Source: Amycolatopsis nigrescens CSC17Ta-90
GTDB lineage: Bacteria; Actinomycetota; Actinomycetes; Mycobacteriales; Pseudonocardiaceae
Length of the DNA stretch: 64,000 nucleotides
Direction: 5' to 3'
NCBI RefSeq assembly: GCF_000384315.1
Contig: NZ_ARVW01000001.1
Coordinates: forward strand, 3,968,157-4,032,156
The notes beneath the pieces are model-generated. The model was not told where the DNA came from and did not search any database. It saw only the letters and a program-made list of their open reading frames with translations. The translations under genes and the position numbers were made by a program. Shown one piece after another: positions 1-7,240 of this stretch. Numbering within the stretch: the stretch's first letter is position 1; each line of letters begins with the position of its first letter.

Positions 1-597
1 GGCCCAGGATCCCTCGGTCTTCGGTGTGGTCTCCACCGAGATCGCCTTTTCCACCGCGGCCTTGTCGGTGACCTTGGCGGTGAAGGTCAGCGCGATCGGC
101 ATCGCGATGCCGTAGGTCTGGTCGTCGCCGACGTTGAGCTTGCCCTCGAGCTGCTTCTTCGGCGTGACCGTGGTGAACGAGCCGGCCAGCGGCACCTGCT
201 TGCCGTCGCTGCCGACCGCGTTCCCCTGCCAGCTGTAGCTCTTCCCGTAGCCGAGCGGCTCGGTGGTCGTCCAGCTGCGCTTGTCCTCGGAAACCTGGCC
301 CTGTACCTGTTTTCCCTCCGGGTTGGTCAGGCTGACCGACCCGATGGTGCCGTCGGTGACCGAGACGCGCACCGGTTCGCCCGGTGCCACGTCCTTCGCG
401 CCGTCCGATGGCTGTGCGACGAGCTTGGCCGCCGCGGTCTGCCCGGAATGCCCGCCTGCCGGGCCCTGCCCTGATTCCCCCGCCGCGGACGTGTCCGGTG
501 TGCTCGTGCAGGCGCTCAGCCCGATGGCCGCGCTCATGACCAGCCCGAACAGCAAGGCGCTTCGCCTGCCGCGGATTTTGGTGTTCAGTCCTGTCAC
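1..597 (-). CDS. L,D-transpeptidase-like lipoprotein, N-terminal part (gene runs off the window)
   Basis: Only the first 199 codons are present; the catalytic domain would lie to the left of the window. The GTG start gives a twin-Arg-rich N-terminus, a hydrophobic stretch and a lipobox (LSAC) around residue 29, so the product should be a lipid-anchored exported protein. After a low-complexity Ala/Gly/Ser linker come Ig-like strands ([13 protein letters not shown]) and the segment [11 protein letters not shown]. This is the layout of the N-terminal Ig-like domains of mycobacterial-type L,D-transpeptidases, which make 3-3 peptidoglycan cross-links outside the membrane. The family call rests on these non-catalytic domains, because the SHGC-type active site cannot be seen. 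A GGGG-rich ribosome site lies about 8 bases before the GTG. Confidence 0.75.
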   Translation of the reverse strand, partial: MTGLNTKIRGRRSALLFGLVMSAAIGLSACTSTPDTSAAGESGQGPAGGHSGQTAAAKLVAQPSDGAKDVAPGEPVRVSVTDGTIGSVSLTNPEGKQVQGQVSEDKRSWTTTEPLGYGKSYSWQGNAVGSDGKQVPLAGSFTTVTPKKQLEGKLNVGDDQTYGIAMPIALTFTAKVTDKAAVEKAISVETTPKTEGSWA

Positions 598-1037
598 CTG
601 TCTGTCCCCTTACTCCCCTGTCCCCACAAGTGACGCCTGGCGTCTCCAGGACGTTGATCCGGTGCAACGTGACGAATATCACGCGAAGGCGGGTGGATCA
701 TGGTGTTGACACATCCCGTTCGGACCAGGTCCGAGGGTCGGCCGGCGCGAGCGACAGAGTAACCGTTGGTGCCGACAAGATCAGGAACGTCGTACAACGT
801 TTCGGTGACCCGTTCGGCAGTAGGAGCGAACCCTTGTTGGAGGGCTTCAGATTTCCGCAGATCCCGGTAGGCTGCCGTCAGGCCGTCGTTTTGCGTGTTC
901 GTGGCTTCACACTCGCGGAACTTCTGACGCGAGCCCTGAGCCGGATGCGCTCTTCGCTCACTCGTTGGAACCGCCCGGGGCGGCCCGGGGACTACTGCGG
1001 TGGCCCCCGATGCGGATCTGTTACGAGGAGTAAAGCG
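598..1037. other. Intergenic region with divergent control of lipoprotein and cold-shock genes
   Basis: About 440 bases separate the divergent lipoprotein and cold-shock genes. Open frames continue through it on both strands but show no start with a ribosome site and no recognisable protein. Cold-shock mRNAs usually carry a long 5' leader, which may account for part of it. A TTGACA at 706-711 has no convincing -10 partner, so no promoter is called. Confidence 0.4.
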
Positions 1038-1241
1038 GTGGCGCAAGGCACTGTGAAGTGGTTCAACGCCGAAAAGGGCTTCGGCTTCATTGCCCAGGAC
1101 GGCGGCGAGGGCGACGTTTTCGTGCACTACTCGGAGATCGACGGGCGCGGGTTCCGCACCCTCGAGGAGAACCAGCGAGTCGAGTTCGAGGTCGGCCAAG
1201 GACAGAAGGGCCCGCAGGCGCAGAAGGTCCGCCCCATCTGA
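1038..1241 (+). CDS. Cold-shock protein (CspA family)
   Basis: This 67-residue single cold-shock domain protein binds single-stranded RNA/DNA and acts as an RNA chaperone in the cytoplasm. Both nucleic-acid binding motifs are intact: RNP1 as KGFGFI and RNP2 as DVFVHY, after the conserved [11 protein letters not shown] opening. The length is exactly that of the family. The GTG start follows a GAGGAG site at 1025-1030 by 7 bases. The reading frame stays open for about 400 bases upstream, but that part has no family similarity and lacks a ribosome site. A strong hairpin follows the stop, so the gene is probably transcribed alone. Confidence 0.96.
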   Translation: MAQGTVKWFNAEKGFGFIAQDGGEGDVFVHYSEIDGRGFRTLEENQRVEFEVGQGQKGPQAQKVRPI

Positions 1242-1267
1242 GGTTGACCGGCTAGTCGTCTAGACAC

Positions 1268-1306
1268 CACGAGCCCCCGGCGAGAATTTCTCGCCGGGGG
1301 CTCGTG
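1268..1306 (+). terminator. Hairpin terminator after the cold-shock gene
   Basis: Two perfectly complementary 18-base arms (1268-1285 and 1289-1306) enclose a 3-base loop. No T-run follows, which is common for actinobacterial terminators. It lies between convergent genes and can serve both strands. Confidence 0.85.
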
Positions 1307-1323
1307 CGTCGTAAGGGGGCCGG

Positions 1324-1764
1324 TCAGAGCCGGCCTGCGAGGGGCTGGTTCCAGTCCTGGTCGAACACGTGCTGGTCGGTGTGGGCGTCCTCGTGGTCGT
1401 GGTCCGGGGCCGCCTGCTGACGCGGCCGCTGGGGCGCGGATTGCGCTTCCCAGGAGAGGCGCTCGAGGATCCAGTCGTGCGCCAGCCGCTGCGGGGAGAC
1501 GCCGCGCTCGGTGGCGATCTCCTTGAACTGCTCGCTGGCGATCAGGCTGAGCCGGAGCTGGTAGACCTGCGCGTCACCGAACCGCTTACCGGTCCCGGTG
1601 CTCTCCGGGTCGGCGTCGGGGGCGAGCGCGGCCAGGTAGCTGGTCAGCTCGTGGTCTTCGACGCCGGTTTCCGCCTCCTTGGCTGCGGAGTTCCGGTGCC
1701 GACCCTGGCCGACGGCCTTGAGGTTGGTGCGGCTGCTCAGACGTCCTAACGATGGAAGAGGCAC
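1324..1764 (-). CDS. Conserved small protein of unknown function
   Basis: I do not recognise the family. From the GTG chosen here the product is 146 residues; the frame stays open to an ATG at 1818, so the start is uncertain, and neither site has a good ribosome site. The middle (residues about 55-95) reads as a compact helical unit, with YQLRLSLIASEQFKEIATERG followed by SPQRLAHDWILERL. This resembles the strand-helix-helix pattern of small DNA-binding antitoxin-like proteins, but that is only an impression. The C-terminus is rich in His and Asp and probably disordered. It converges on the cold-shock gene across the shared terminator. Confidence 0.6.
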   Translation of the reverse strand: MPLPSLGRLSSRTNLKAVGQGRHRNSAAKEAETGVEDHELTSYLAALAPDADPESTGTGKRFGDAQVYQLRLSLIASEQFKEIATERGVSPQRLAHDWILERLSWEAQSAPQRPRQQAAPDHDHEDAHTDQHVFDQDWNQPLAGRL

Positions 1765-1818
1765 GCTGCCACGATAACGGTTGGATCTCGGCGACCAACC
1801 CAATGTGGTCCACGACAC

Positions 1819-2413
1819 ACTAGGTAATCCCTGTTGACCTTGGACTTTAGGCCGTTCAGGTCATTCACGCCCACTTGGCGCAACCCGCCCCACACCCCCC
1901 GCAACCAAATCTGTCGCCCCGTCACGTATCTGTGCGTAACCACCCCCCTCTTCTTGACAAACAATCCGCAAGATTTAGCCACTCGGGCGCCTGCAACCGA
2001 TGCTGGTTCCGTCTCAACGCGCCCAGGCCGTCAGGGTGACGAGCTCGCACCGCGGGGGGCCCGGGGGGCTCGGCCCCCCAATGAACACAAGGACCCTGCG
2101 AAGACGCCAAGCGTCGAGCAGGAATGGAGAGGCCCCCGCGCCAGGGGGAGGAACGCGGGGGCCGGAGGGGATCTCCACAGGCGCTGACCGGGGGTGTGTC
2201 AGCCCGTTGATTGTTACATGACTTCCGTCGTGGTGCGAGTGGTCGGCGAAAAATTCCGACCGGCGGTGTCATCTGTTCGTTGCCGGGTGTTCATTGAGTG
2301 AGCGAGGTCGGAGGACCGAGCGTGAGCAGAGGTTCACTCTGCGGGGGGCTGCATCTTGGATCGTCTGCTAAGTAGCCTCGCGCCCAGTTGTCCGTGAGCC
2401 AAGTGGAGGAGCC
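1819..2413. other. Intergenic region containing interspersed repeat C
   Basis: No gene is supported in this 595-base gap. Its centre (2002-2121) is a copy of a repeat that recurs in inverse orientation near the SRP RNA and contains the hairpin GGGGGGCTCGGCCCCCC. The last 150 bases should hold the promoter of the gene starting at 2414, but no clear -35/-10 pair stands out. Confidence 0.5.
2002..2121 (+). repeat. Interspersed repeat C, copy 1
   Basis: About 120 bases align closely with the reverse complement of 50262-50381. Conserved blocks are GAGCTCGCACCG, the hairpin GGGGGGCTCGGCCCCCC, GGACCCTGCGAAGACGCC and AGCGTCGAGCA. Both copies lie outside genes. Both keep a similar open frame (SSHRGG.GGLGPP), but differences at non-silent positions and the lack of ribosome sites argue against a protein. 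Confidence 0.8.
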
Positions 2414-2668
2414 ATGAGCGGGTCACTTGAGGTTCGACAGTTCCTCCTGCGGCACGAGGGTGCCGATGGGGGAAGCAACAACTACGCGGGCGGCGTTCCT
2501 GCCCAGCGCAGTGGGCATGCGGATGCACAGAGGGTTTCCGACGATCAAGTGCGTCGGGCCCGGCTGGCGGTCGCCATGGGGGCTGAGGGGGTGGAGGACT
2601 GTGCGCAGTTGCTCGACATGCTCGGGCTGACTTTGGACGAGGACGGCCAGGCGCCGGTGCAACGGTGA
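2414..2668 (+). CDS. Small conserved hypothetical protein
   Basis: The product has 84 residues and no signal peptide or membrane segment. A good ribosome site (GGAGGAG) lies just before the ATG, and a strong hairpin follows the stop, so this looks like a real single-gene unit. The N-terminal half is Gly/Ser rich. The C-terminal half contains RRARLAVAMGAEGVEDCAQL and then LLDMLGLTLDED, which would fold as two short helices. I believe similar proteins occur in other Pseudonocardiaceae, but I cannot assign a function. Confidence 0.7.
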   Translation: MSGSLEVRQFLLRHEGADGGSNNYAGGVPAQRSGHADAQRVSDDQVRRARLAVAMGAEGVEDCAQLLDMLGLTLDEDGQAPVQR

Positions 2669-2702
2669 GTCCTGGCCGAAGCCTCGAATGGAGTAGGTAG
2701 CC

Positions 2703-2740
2703 CGCGCAGGGGTGCACCCCCTGGTTTCCACCCCTGCGCG
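2703..2740 (+). terminator. Hairpin terminator after the 84-residue protein gene
   Basis: Perfect 12-base arms (2703-2714 and 2729-2740, CGCGCAGGGGTG and its complement) enclose a 14-base loop, 34 bases after the stop codon. There is no T-run. Confidence 0.75.
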
Positions 2741-2992
2741 CGGCTCCGGAAAACATACTGGTCGCAGGCTTATGCGGCAATCGAATCGTCGGTTGCCGCG
2801 ACTTTGTGACGTAGATTATTCGGTAGACGTGTTCGTTCGTGCCCGTTCGGTAACGGTGTGATCATTGGGTCCGGGCCGGGTCCGTACTTGCTGCCCCGCC
2901 GGCAGCCCACGCTCCGCCCGGTCGTCGAAGCCGGGGATGACGGTCCGTTGATGCAGCTCCGGAGGCTGCGAGCGGGAAAGTGACCCCCGGCT
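2741..2992. other. Gap before the tRNA promoter
   Basis: No gene or clear signal is seen in these roughly 250 bases between the terminator and the tRNA promoter. Open frames here are short and lack ribosome sites. Confidence 0.4.
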
Positions 2993-3022
2993 TTGGGGTC
3001 GTCGGGGTGGGTGCCCTATGCT
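2993..3022 (+). promoter_or_regulatory. Probable promoter of the tRNA cluster
   Basis: TTGGGG at 2993-2998 and TATGCT at 3017-3022 are 18 bases apart and lie about 60 bases before tRNA-Glu. The -10 matches the actinobacterial TANNNT pattern; the -35 is weak. Confidence 0.45.
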
Positions 3023-3081
3023 TGTGATCGCTCCCAGGGGGACCTGAGAGCGCGGTCGGTCGGTTCGCCGAAACCGACCGG

Positions 3082-3154
3082 GCTCCCATCGTCCAGCGGC
3101 CTAGGACTCCGCCCTTTCAAGGCGGCAACGCGGGTTCGAATCCCGTTGGGAGTA
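3082..3154 (+). tRNA. tRNA-Glu (anticodon TTC)
   Basis: A full cloverleaf of 73 bases is visible. The acceptor arms are GCTCCCA and TGGGAGT, and the anticodon stem CCGCC/GGCGG encloses CTTTCAA. The T arm contains GGTTCGAATCC. The CCA end is not encoded. It is first in a three-tRNA transcript. Confidence 0.97.
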
Positions 3155-3167
3155 CGCAGTACAGCAA

Positions 3168-3241
3168 GGCCCTGTGGCGCAGTTGGTTAGCGCGTCGCCC
3201 TGTCACGGCGAAGGTCGCGGGTTCGAGTCCCGTCAGGGTCG
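3168..3241 (+). tRNA. tRNA-Asp (anticodon GTC)
   Basis: This 74-base cloverleaf has acceptor arms GGCCCTG/CAGGGTC and an anticodon stem TCGCC/GGCGA around CTGTCAC. The T arm contains GGTTCGAGTCC. CCA is not encoded. It lies 13 bases after tRNA-Glu. Confidence 0.97.
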
Positions 3242-3273
3242 CAAGATCGTTCGGCTGCTAGGCCGGCGTTCGC

Positions 3274-3347
3274 GGCCAGGTAGCTCAGTTGGTACGAGCG
3301 TCCGCCTGAAAAGCGGAAGGTCGCCGGTTCGACCCCGGCCCTGGCCA
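3274..3347 (+). tRNA. tRNA-Phe (anticodon GAA)
   Basis: This 74-base cloverleaf has acceptor arms GGCCAGG/CCTGGCC and an anticodon stem TCCGC/GCGGA around CTGAAAA. The T arm contains GGTTCGACCCC. CCA is not encoded. It ends the tRNA cluster and is followed by a terminator. Confidence 0.97.
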
Positions 3348-3366
3348 CCGCTCCGAACAGCAAGAC

Positions 3367-3404
3367 AGAGCCCTCCACTCACATGCGGTGGAGGGCTCTT
3401 CTTT
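3367..3404 (+). terminator. Terminator of the tRNA cluster
   Basis: Perfect 12-base arms (3367-3378, 3388-3399; AGAGCCCTCCAC and its complement) are followed by TCTTT, a typical intrinsic terminator 20 bases after tRNA-Phe. Confidence 0.9.
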
Positions 3405-3634
3405 GTGTCGAGTTGCTTTGGTCCTGGTTCCCGTGGACGGCGATCTGCGAAGAAACGACATAGCGGTTGTAATGTCTGCCAATTGTTCGGGCTTTCCGAT
3501 CCGTCCGTGTTCGATTCTTGTCGAGTTTGCAATTAGGGCCACGTATGGGGCTTTCGCTTGGTTACCCTGCGACTCGGGCGTCCAGTGGACGGGCCATTAA
3601 TTGGCAAGTAGTCAACGGCGAGGGAGGAGCGCGC

Positions 3635-3997
3635 GTGACACGAGATGGCTTTAGGAACCATGAATCATCCGCACCATCGGTGATCGGACCGGGCTTTGTC
3701 GAGGAAGATGGTGTGACAGAACAGGCGCTGGTGTACCTGCCATCCGAGCGGGCACAACGGGGCGATGCCGAGGTTACGGTGGAATTCCGCCGGATAGACG
3801 ACGGACGGCTTGTGGTGCTCGCCTATACGTCACTGGATGCCTTGGTGGACGGATGTGGCGACCGGCAGCCGTGGGTTTCGCTGCCCGCCGAGTCGATCGG
3901 GGAAATCGTGCAGGCGAGCGGGGCGGACGAGGTGTTGTGGAATCAGGCATTGCCGGCCGAGCAGCGGCGTGAAAGTTCGGCGGGAGGTAACGCCTGA
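3635..3997 (+). CDS. SseB-like / SAV_915-like small protein in a type VII cargo set
   Basis: The chosen GTG has a strong GGGAGGAG site 5 bases before it and gives 120 residues; the frame is open further upstream without a ribosome site. The core (residues 30-105) alternates strands and helices, with VTVEFRRIDDGRLVVLAYTS, LVDGCGDRQPWVSLP and a terminal helix. This is the pattern of the SseB N-terminal or SAV_915-like family that actinobacteria often carry beside WXG-type proteins. The stop overlaps the next start (TGATG), so the two are translationally coupled. By context it may assist or regulate the secretion cargo that follows. Its exact function is not known. Confidence 0.75.
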   Translation: MTRDGFRNHESSAPSVIGPGFVEEDGVTEQALVYLPSERAQRGDAEVTVEFRRIDDGRLVVLAYTSLDALVDGCGDRQPWVSLPAESIGEIVQASGADEVLWNQALPAEQRRESSAGGNA

Positions 3998-4281
3998 TGG
4001 ACGGCTACGGCGTAAATCCAGGGGACATGGAAGCTTTGGCCAGCCGGTTGCGGAATGGGGCCGCCGATCTCGAAGCCGGTGCCGGTGCCCCGCCTCCGCC
4101 GGCCGAGGCGGGTGAGGTGACCGGAGCCATCAGCGGTTTGGTCGGTGCGCTCTGCACGTCGATGGCAGGGGTTGTGGAGGGGGTGGGAGCCGCCGGTGAT
4201 GCGGTGGCGACCAGCAGAGAAGTGTATGAGAACGCCGAGCACGACGCCGGTGGCCAGGTGCCGCAGATCGATGCGAACTGA
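3997..4281 (+). CDS. EspC-like ESX secretion-associated small protein
   Basis: The 94-residue helical protein begins with DGYGVNPGDMEALASRLRN and continues with Ala/Gly-rich helices and YENAEHDAGG near the end. This is the plan of the EspC / DUF2580 family of type VII (ESX) secretion partners, which pair with a larger WXG-like protein for export. The YENAEHD region is comparable to the C-terminal YxxxD/E export signal. It overlaps the preceding stop, and the effector-like gene starts 20 bases downstream after a GAGGGGGAG ribosome site. An ESX core apparatus (EccC and others) is not in this window and would have to be supplied from elsewhere. Confidence 0.8.
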   Translation: MDGYGVNPGDMEALASRLRNGAADLEAGAGAPPPPAEAGEVTGAISGLVGALCTSMAGVVEGVGAAGDAVATSREVYENAEHDAGGQVPQIDAN

Positions 4282-4301
4282 ACACTCGAGGGGGAGCTCA
4301 A

Positions 4302-5540
4302 ATGCCACTGGACACCGAGGTCAAGGCCGATCCTGGAAGCATTCGCGGCGTGGCGGACTGGCTGACCGCCCGGTCAGGTGACACGCACGGTGCGGGCGGA
4401 CAGGTCTACGGCGCTCGTGGAGACTCCGAAGGCACCTGGCGTGGTCCGGCGTCCGACGGGTTCAGGTCCACCATGACGCAGGCGGGTCAGAAGATCGACG
4501 AACTGGCCGGGGACCTGACCGCCACTTCGACCGCGCTGAAGACCCATGCCGACGACGTCGACACCGTGAAGGCACGGATGAGCCAGGCCATCGAGATCGC
4601 CCGCAGCGGCGGCCTGACCATCAACGGCCACATCATCGAAGACCCAGGGCCCGCGCCGGCCGACCCGATTCCGTTGCCGACGGACAAGCCTCCTACTCCG
4701 CAACAGCAGCAGATCCATGACAGCGCGACACAGGCGCAGTCGGCTTACGCGCTGAAAGTCCAGCGCTTCACCGAAGCGAGTGGCGTGGCCGTCGAGGCGA
4801 AGGGCACCCTCAACCAGTCGCAGTCGGTGTTGAACAAGTTCGTCTCCGGCTACGCTGAAAAAGGTGTCTTCAACATGTCTGACATCGCCACCGGCCTGAC
4901 CGCCGCGGTGGCGGACCGCACCAGCAAGTTCCGTGCGTCGGCCAGGGCGATGGATCCGGGGATCGACCGCGCGGCTCGCTATGCCAAGAGCGGGCGCATG
5001 AACCCGTTCGCGCAGGCGCGGGCGGACGCGCTGGAGATCGAACGAAGGCTGGCGCAGCAGGCGGAGAACACCAAGGCGGTCGCCACTCGCACCGCCCGCA
5101 TGGTGGACAAACTGCCGAACGGTGTCAAAGGTGCACTTGAGAAAACGTTGGCATTCGGCAAACATGCCGACGACATCGCCAACCCGCTGCTGCGTGGAAG
5201 CACCCGTGTGCTCGGCAAATTGCCGGTCGTCGGACTGGCGATCACCGGACTCGGAGTGGGTTACGACATCAGCCAGAAGAAGGATGTGACCACTAGTGTT
5301 GCTTCCGGAGCCGGCGGGTTCGTCGCCGGAGCGTTGGCGACAGCGGCAGTTTCCTCGATGGGCGGACCGGTGGGCTGGGCCGTCGCCGGTGGCGCCCTGG
5401 TGTCGGCAGGGGTGGGTTTCGCCATCGAAGAGTGGGGTGACGATGCTGTTGAAGCGGTGGGTGATGCCGCAGGCTGGGTGGGTGACAAGGTCGGCGACGC
5501 AGGTAAGGCCGTCGGAAAGTTCTTCAGCGACTTGTTCTGA
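4302..5540 (+). CDS. WXG100-like type VII effector with glycine-rich membrane-active C-terminus
   Basis: Residues 1-100 form a helical hairpin with a WRG turn at W46, replacing the usual WXG, as in the WXG100/ESX cargo fold. A Pro-rich linker follows (about 115-135), and then a long helical region. From about residue 304 to 376 the chain is hydrophobic and rich in Gly and Ala (PVVGLAITGLGVGYD; SGAGGFVAGALATAAVSS), ending in an amphipathic tail. Similar glycine-zipper C-termini occur in LXG/WXG toxins that insert into membranes, so a membrane-damaging toxin is a reasonable inference; no enzyme motif is seen. The next gene, 8 bases later, encodes a two-helix membrane protein that would suit an immunity role. 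Confidence 0.7.
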   Translation: MPLDTEVKADPGSIRGVADWLTARSGDTHGAGGQVYGARGDSEGTWRGPASDGFRSTMTQAGQKIDELAGDLTATSTALKTHADDVDTVKARMSQAIEIARSGGLTINGHIIEDPGPAPADPIPLPTDKPPTPQQQQIHDSATQAQSAYALKVQRFTEASGVAVEAKGTLNQSQSVLNKFVSGYAEKGVFNMSDIATGLTAAVADRTSKFRASARAMDPGIDRAARYAKSGRMNPFAQARADALEIERRLAQQAENTKAVATRTARMVDKLPNGVKGALEKTLAFGKHADDIANPLLRGSTRVLGKLPVVGLAITGLGVGYDISQKKDVTTSVASGAGGFVAGALATAAVSSMGGPVGWAVAGGALVSAGVGFAIEEWGDDAVEAVGDAAGWVGDKVGDAGKAVGKFFSDLF

Positions 5541-5548
5541 GGTTGACA

Positions 5549-6175
5549 ATGGATATCACGCGGTTGCCGCCGAAACCCGACACCCGGACCGGCGTGCCCC
5601 GCCCGCCCAGCGCCCCGCTGGAGCGGGGTAACAGCAAGCCCGGCCATCGGCGGGCGAGGGCCGAGTCGAAAGTGCCACAGCCGCCGTCCGGTGAAGGGCC
5701 GCTCTTGGAGTGGTTCTACCCGGACCGCACTACCCGGCTGATCTCCGGCTTTTTCGTTGTGCTCCTGGGGATTGTCTACTTGACTTTTCGGGACGGGGGA
5801 TTCGGCTGGATGGGGACTATCTGGCTCTGGTTGCTGCTGGTGCCGTGGCCGATTCTCTTCCTCGTTACCGGCCGGAACGTGCGGATGTCGGCTGGTGCGG
5901 ATTGGCTGGCTTACGGCAAGTCCTTCGTCAAGACCTATGAGCTGGTCGCTGTTGATGTCGTGATCGACGGTGCCGCGCATTCGCTCAAGATCAAGGACAG
6001 TCTAGGCAATGGTATCCACGCGCAGGTGAATGATTTGCAGCAGAATCATGAGTTGTGGGATCTGGTTTACAACGGGTTGCTGCATTCGGTGCATGTCGGC
6101 AAGGCGGAGACGGGCAAGCGAGCACGGGAGTATCTCCAGCTGGACTATCCGCCGCATCTGGCGGAGCGTGCCTGA
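5549..6175 (+). CDS. Two-helix membrane protein, candidate immunity partner of the WXG-like effector
   Basis: The ATG is preceded by TGAGG, which overlaps the stop of the effector gene. The 208 residues comprise a basic, Pro-rich cytosolic N-terminus (1-65), two membrane segments (about 68-87, LISGFFVVLLGIVYLTF; and 93-112, IWLWLLLVPWPILFLV), and a cytosolic C-terminal domain of about 95 residues with beta-rich character (YELVAVDVVIDGAAHSLKIK). The fold resembles PH-like domains of small actinobacterial membrane proteins. No family is certain. Tight linkage to the effector suggests immunity or a secretion accessory role, which is inference. Confidence 0.7.
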   Translation: MDITRLPPKPDTRTGVPRPPSAPLERGNSKPGHRRARAESKVPQPPSGEGPLLEWFYPDRTTRLISGFFVVLLGIVYLTFRDGGFGWMGTIWLWLLLVPWPILFLVTGRNVRMSAGADWLAYGKSFVKTYELVAVDVVIDGAAHSLKIKDSLGNGIHAQVNDLQQNHELWDLVYNGLLHSVHVGKAETGKRAREYLQLDYPPHLAERA

Positions 6176-6199
6176 CGAGTCACTCTGGCGAGTAGTGGA

Positions 6200-6238
6200 C
6201 GAAAACAGCCCCATCGGTTTCCGGTGGGGCTGTTTTCG
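6200..6238 (+). terminator. Terminator separating the type VII set from the injection-system cluster
   Basis: Eighteen-base arms (6200-6217 and 6221-6238) with one G-T pair enclose a TTT loop. The ascending arm ends in TTTT and so gives a T-run at the base. It closes the 3635-6175 unit. Confidence 0.85.
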
Positions 6239-6274
6239 TGTGCGACCCGACGGCTGCCCGATGAGGCGGTTATG

Positions 6275-6307
6275 GGTGTTCTAAAGGCTGAACGGCGGCT
6301 GGACAGT
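6275..6307 (+). promoter_or_regulatory. Possible SARP-type direct repeats before the regulator
   Basis: GGCTGAACGGC (6286-6296) and GGCTGGACAGT (6297-6307) are direct repeats at an 11-base period, with a weaker unit at 6275-6285. SARP regulators are known to bind heptamers repeated every 11 bases. No clear -10 is seen, so this is tentative. Confidence 0.3.
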
Positions 6308-6367
6308 TGGGAGCGGGGGGTGCGCACGCTGGGTTGGTAGCGCCGGGTGGGCGTGCGGGAGGTTCGC

Positions 6368-7240
6368 GTGGGTGAGTTACGGGTTCGTCTGCTCGGTAGT
6401 TTTCAGCTGACCTTGGACGCGCGGCCGGTGGAGCGGCCGGTGCGGCGGAAGGCGCAGGAGTTGCTGGCGCTGGTGTTGCTGGCGCCGCAGCGCAACGTGT
6501 TGCGTGAGGTCGCGGCGGAGGCGTTGTGGCCGGCGGCGGGGGCCGAGGTTTCGAAGAAGTCCATGCGCCAGGTGCTCTGGCAGTTGCACCAGGCGACCGG
6601 TCCCACCGGGCCGCGGCTGGTGCTGACCGAGGGCGAGGTCATCCGGATCAACCCGGATCGCCCGGTCTGGCTGGACGTGGACGCGTTCGTGGCGGCGTCC
6701 AGGACGGCCATCGAGCTCGTCGAGCTGACCAAGGCCACCGACCTGTACCGCGGGCCGCTGATGGCGGGCTGTTACGACGACTGGTTCCTGATCGAGCGGG
6801 CCCGGCTGGAGGACCTGCACATCACGTTGCTGGACAAGCTCAGCGTCGGGCACGAACGCCACGGCGAGCTGGAAGCGGCGATCCACTGGGCCCAGCGGCT
6901 GCTCGAGGTCGAGCCGGCGCACGAGCGCACCCATCGGCGGCTGATGCACCTCTACTACCGCACGGACGACCGCACCCGGGCGCTTCGCCAGTACCGGCGG
7001 TGCCAGCAGGTGCTCCTGCACGAGCTGGGCATCCGGCCCTCGGCGCGGACCGTGCGGCTGGCGGCGGAGATCGGCGCGGACACCGGCAGGCCACCGGAGC
7101 CTGCCGCGCTGGACGGGGTACGGGCCGAACTCGCCGAGCTGCGCGCCACCGTCGACGACCTCCGCGAGCGGCTCGGCGAAGCGGAGACAGCGGGAAGACG
7201 TTCCGGAGACCGCCCCCGCGTATCCATGACCGCATTGTGA
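6368..7240 (+). CDS. SARP-family transcriptional regulator of the injection cluster
   Basis: The GTG chosen has a GGGAGG site 5 bases before it; another GTG at 6347 lacks one. The 290-residue product has the two domains of a short SARP. The first is a winged-helix OmpR-like N-terminus (about 1-95; LRVRLLGSFQLTLDARPVERP, KAQELLALVLL). The second is a bacterial transcriptional activation domain of TPR type (about 96-245; VDVDAF-like WLDVDAFVAA, AIHWAQRLLEVEPAHER, LRQYRRCQQVLLHELGI). A coiled coil (LDGVRAELAELRATVDDLRE) ends the protein. SARPs activate secondary-metabolite operons. Here the stop overlaps the next start (GTGA), so the regulator is built into the injection-system operon. Confidence 0.88.
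   Translation: MGELRVRLLGSFQLTLDARPVERPVRRKAQELLALVLLAPQRNVLREVAAEALWPAAGAEVSKKSMRQVLWQLHQATGPTGPRLVLTEGEVIRINPDRPVWLDVDAFVAASRTAIELVELTKATDLYRGPLMAGCYDDWFLIERARLEDLHITLLDKLSVGHERHGELEAAIHWAQRLLEVEPAHERTHRRLMHLYYRTDDRTRALRQYRRCQQVLLHELGIRPSARTVRLAAEIGADTGRPPEPAALDGVRAELAELRATVDDLRERLGEAETAGRRSGDRPRVSMTAL

Noticed and set aside
630..1037. Long open frame upstream of and in frame with the cold-shock gene
   Set aside because: No ribosome site, no similarity before the cold-shock domain, and the family length is reached from the GTG at 1038. High GC content keeps frames open by chance.
2000..2221. Open frame through repeat C (SSHRGG.GGLGPP) as a protein
   Set aside because: Both copies lack ribosome sites and have different frames beyond the repeat; the conservation is at DNA level around a hairpin.
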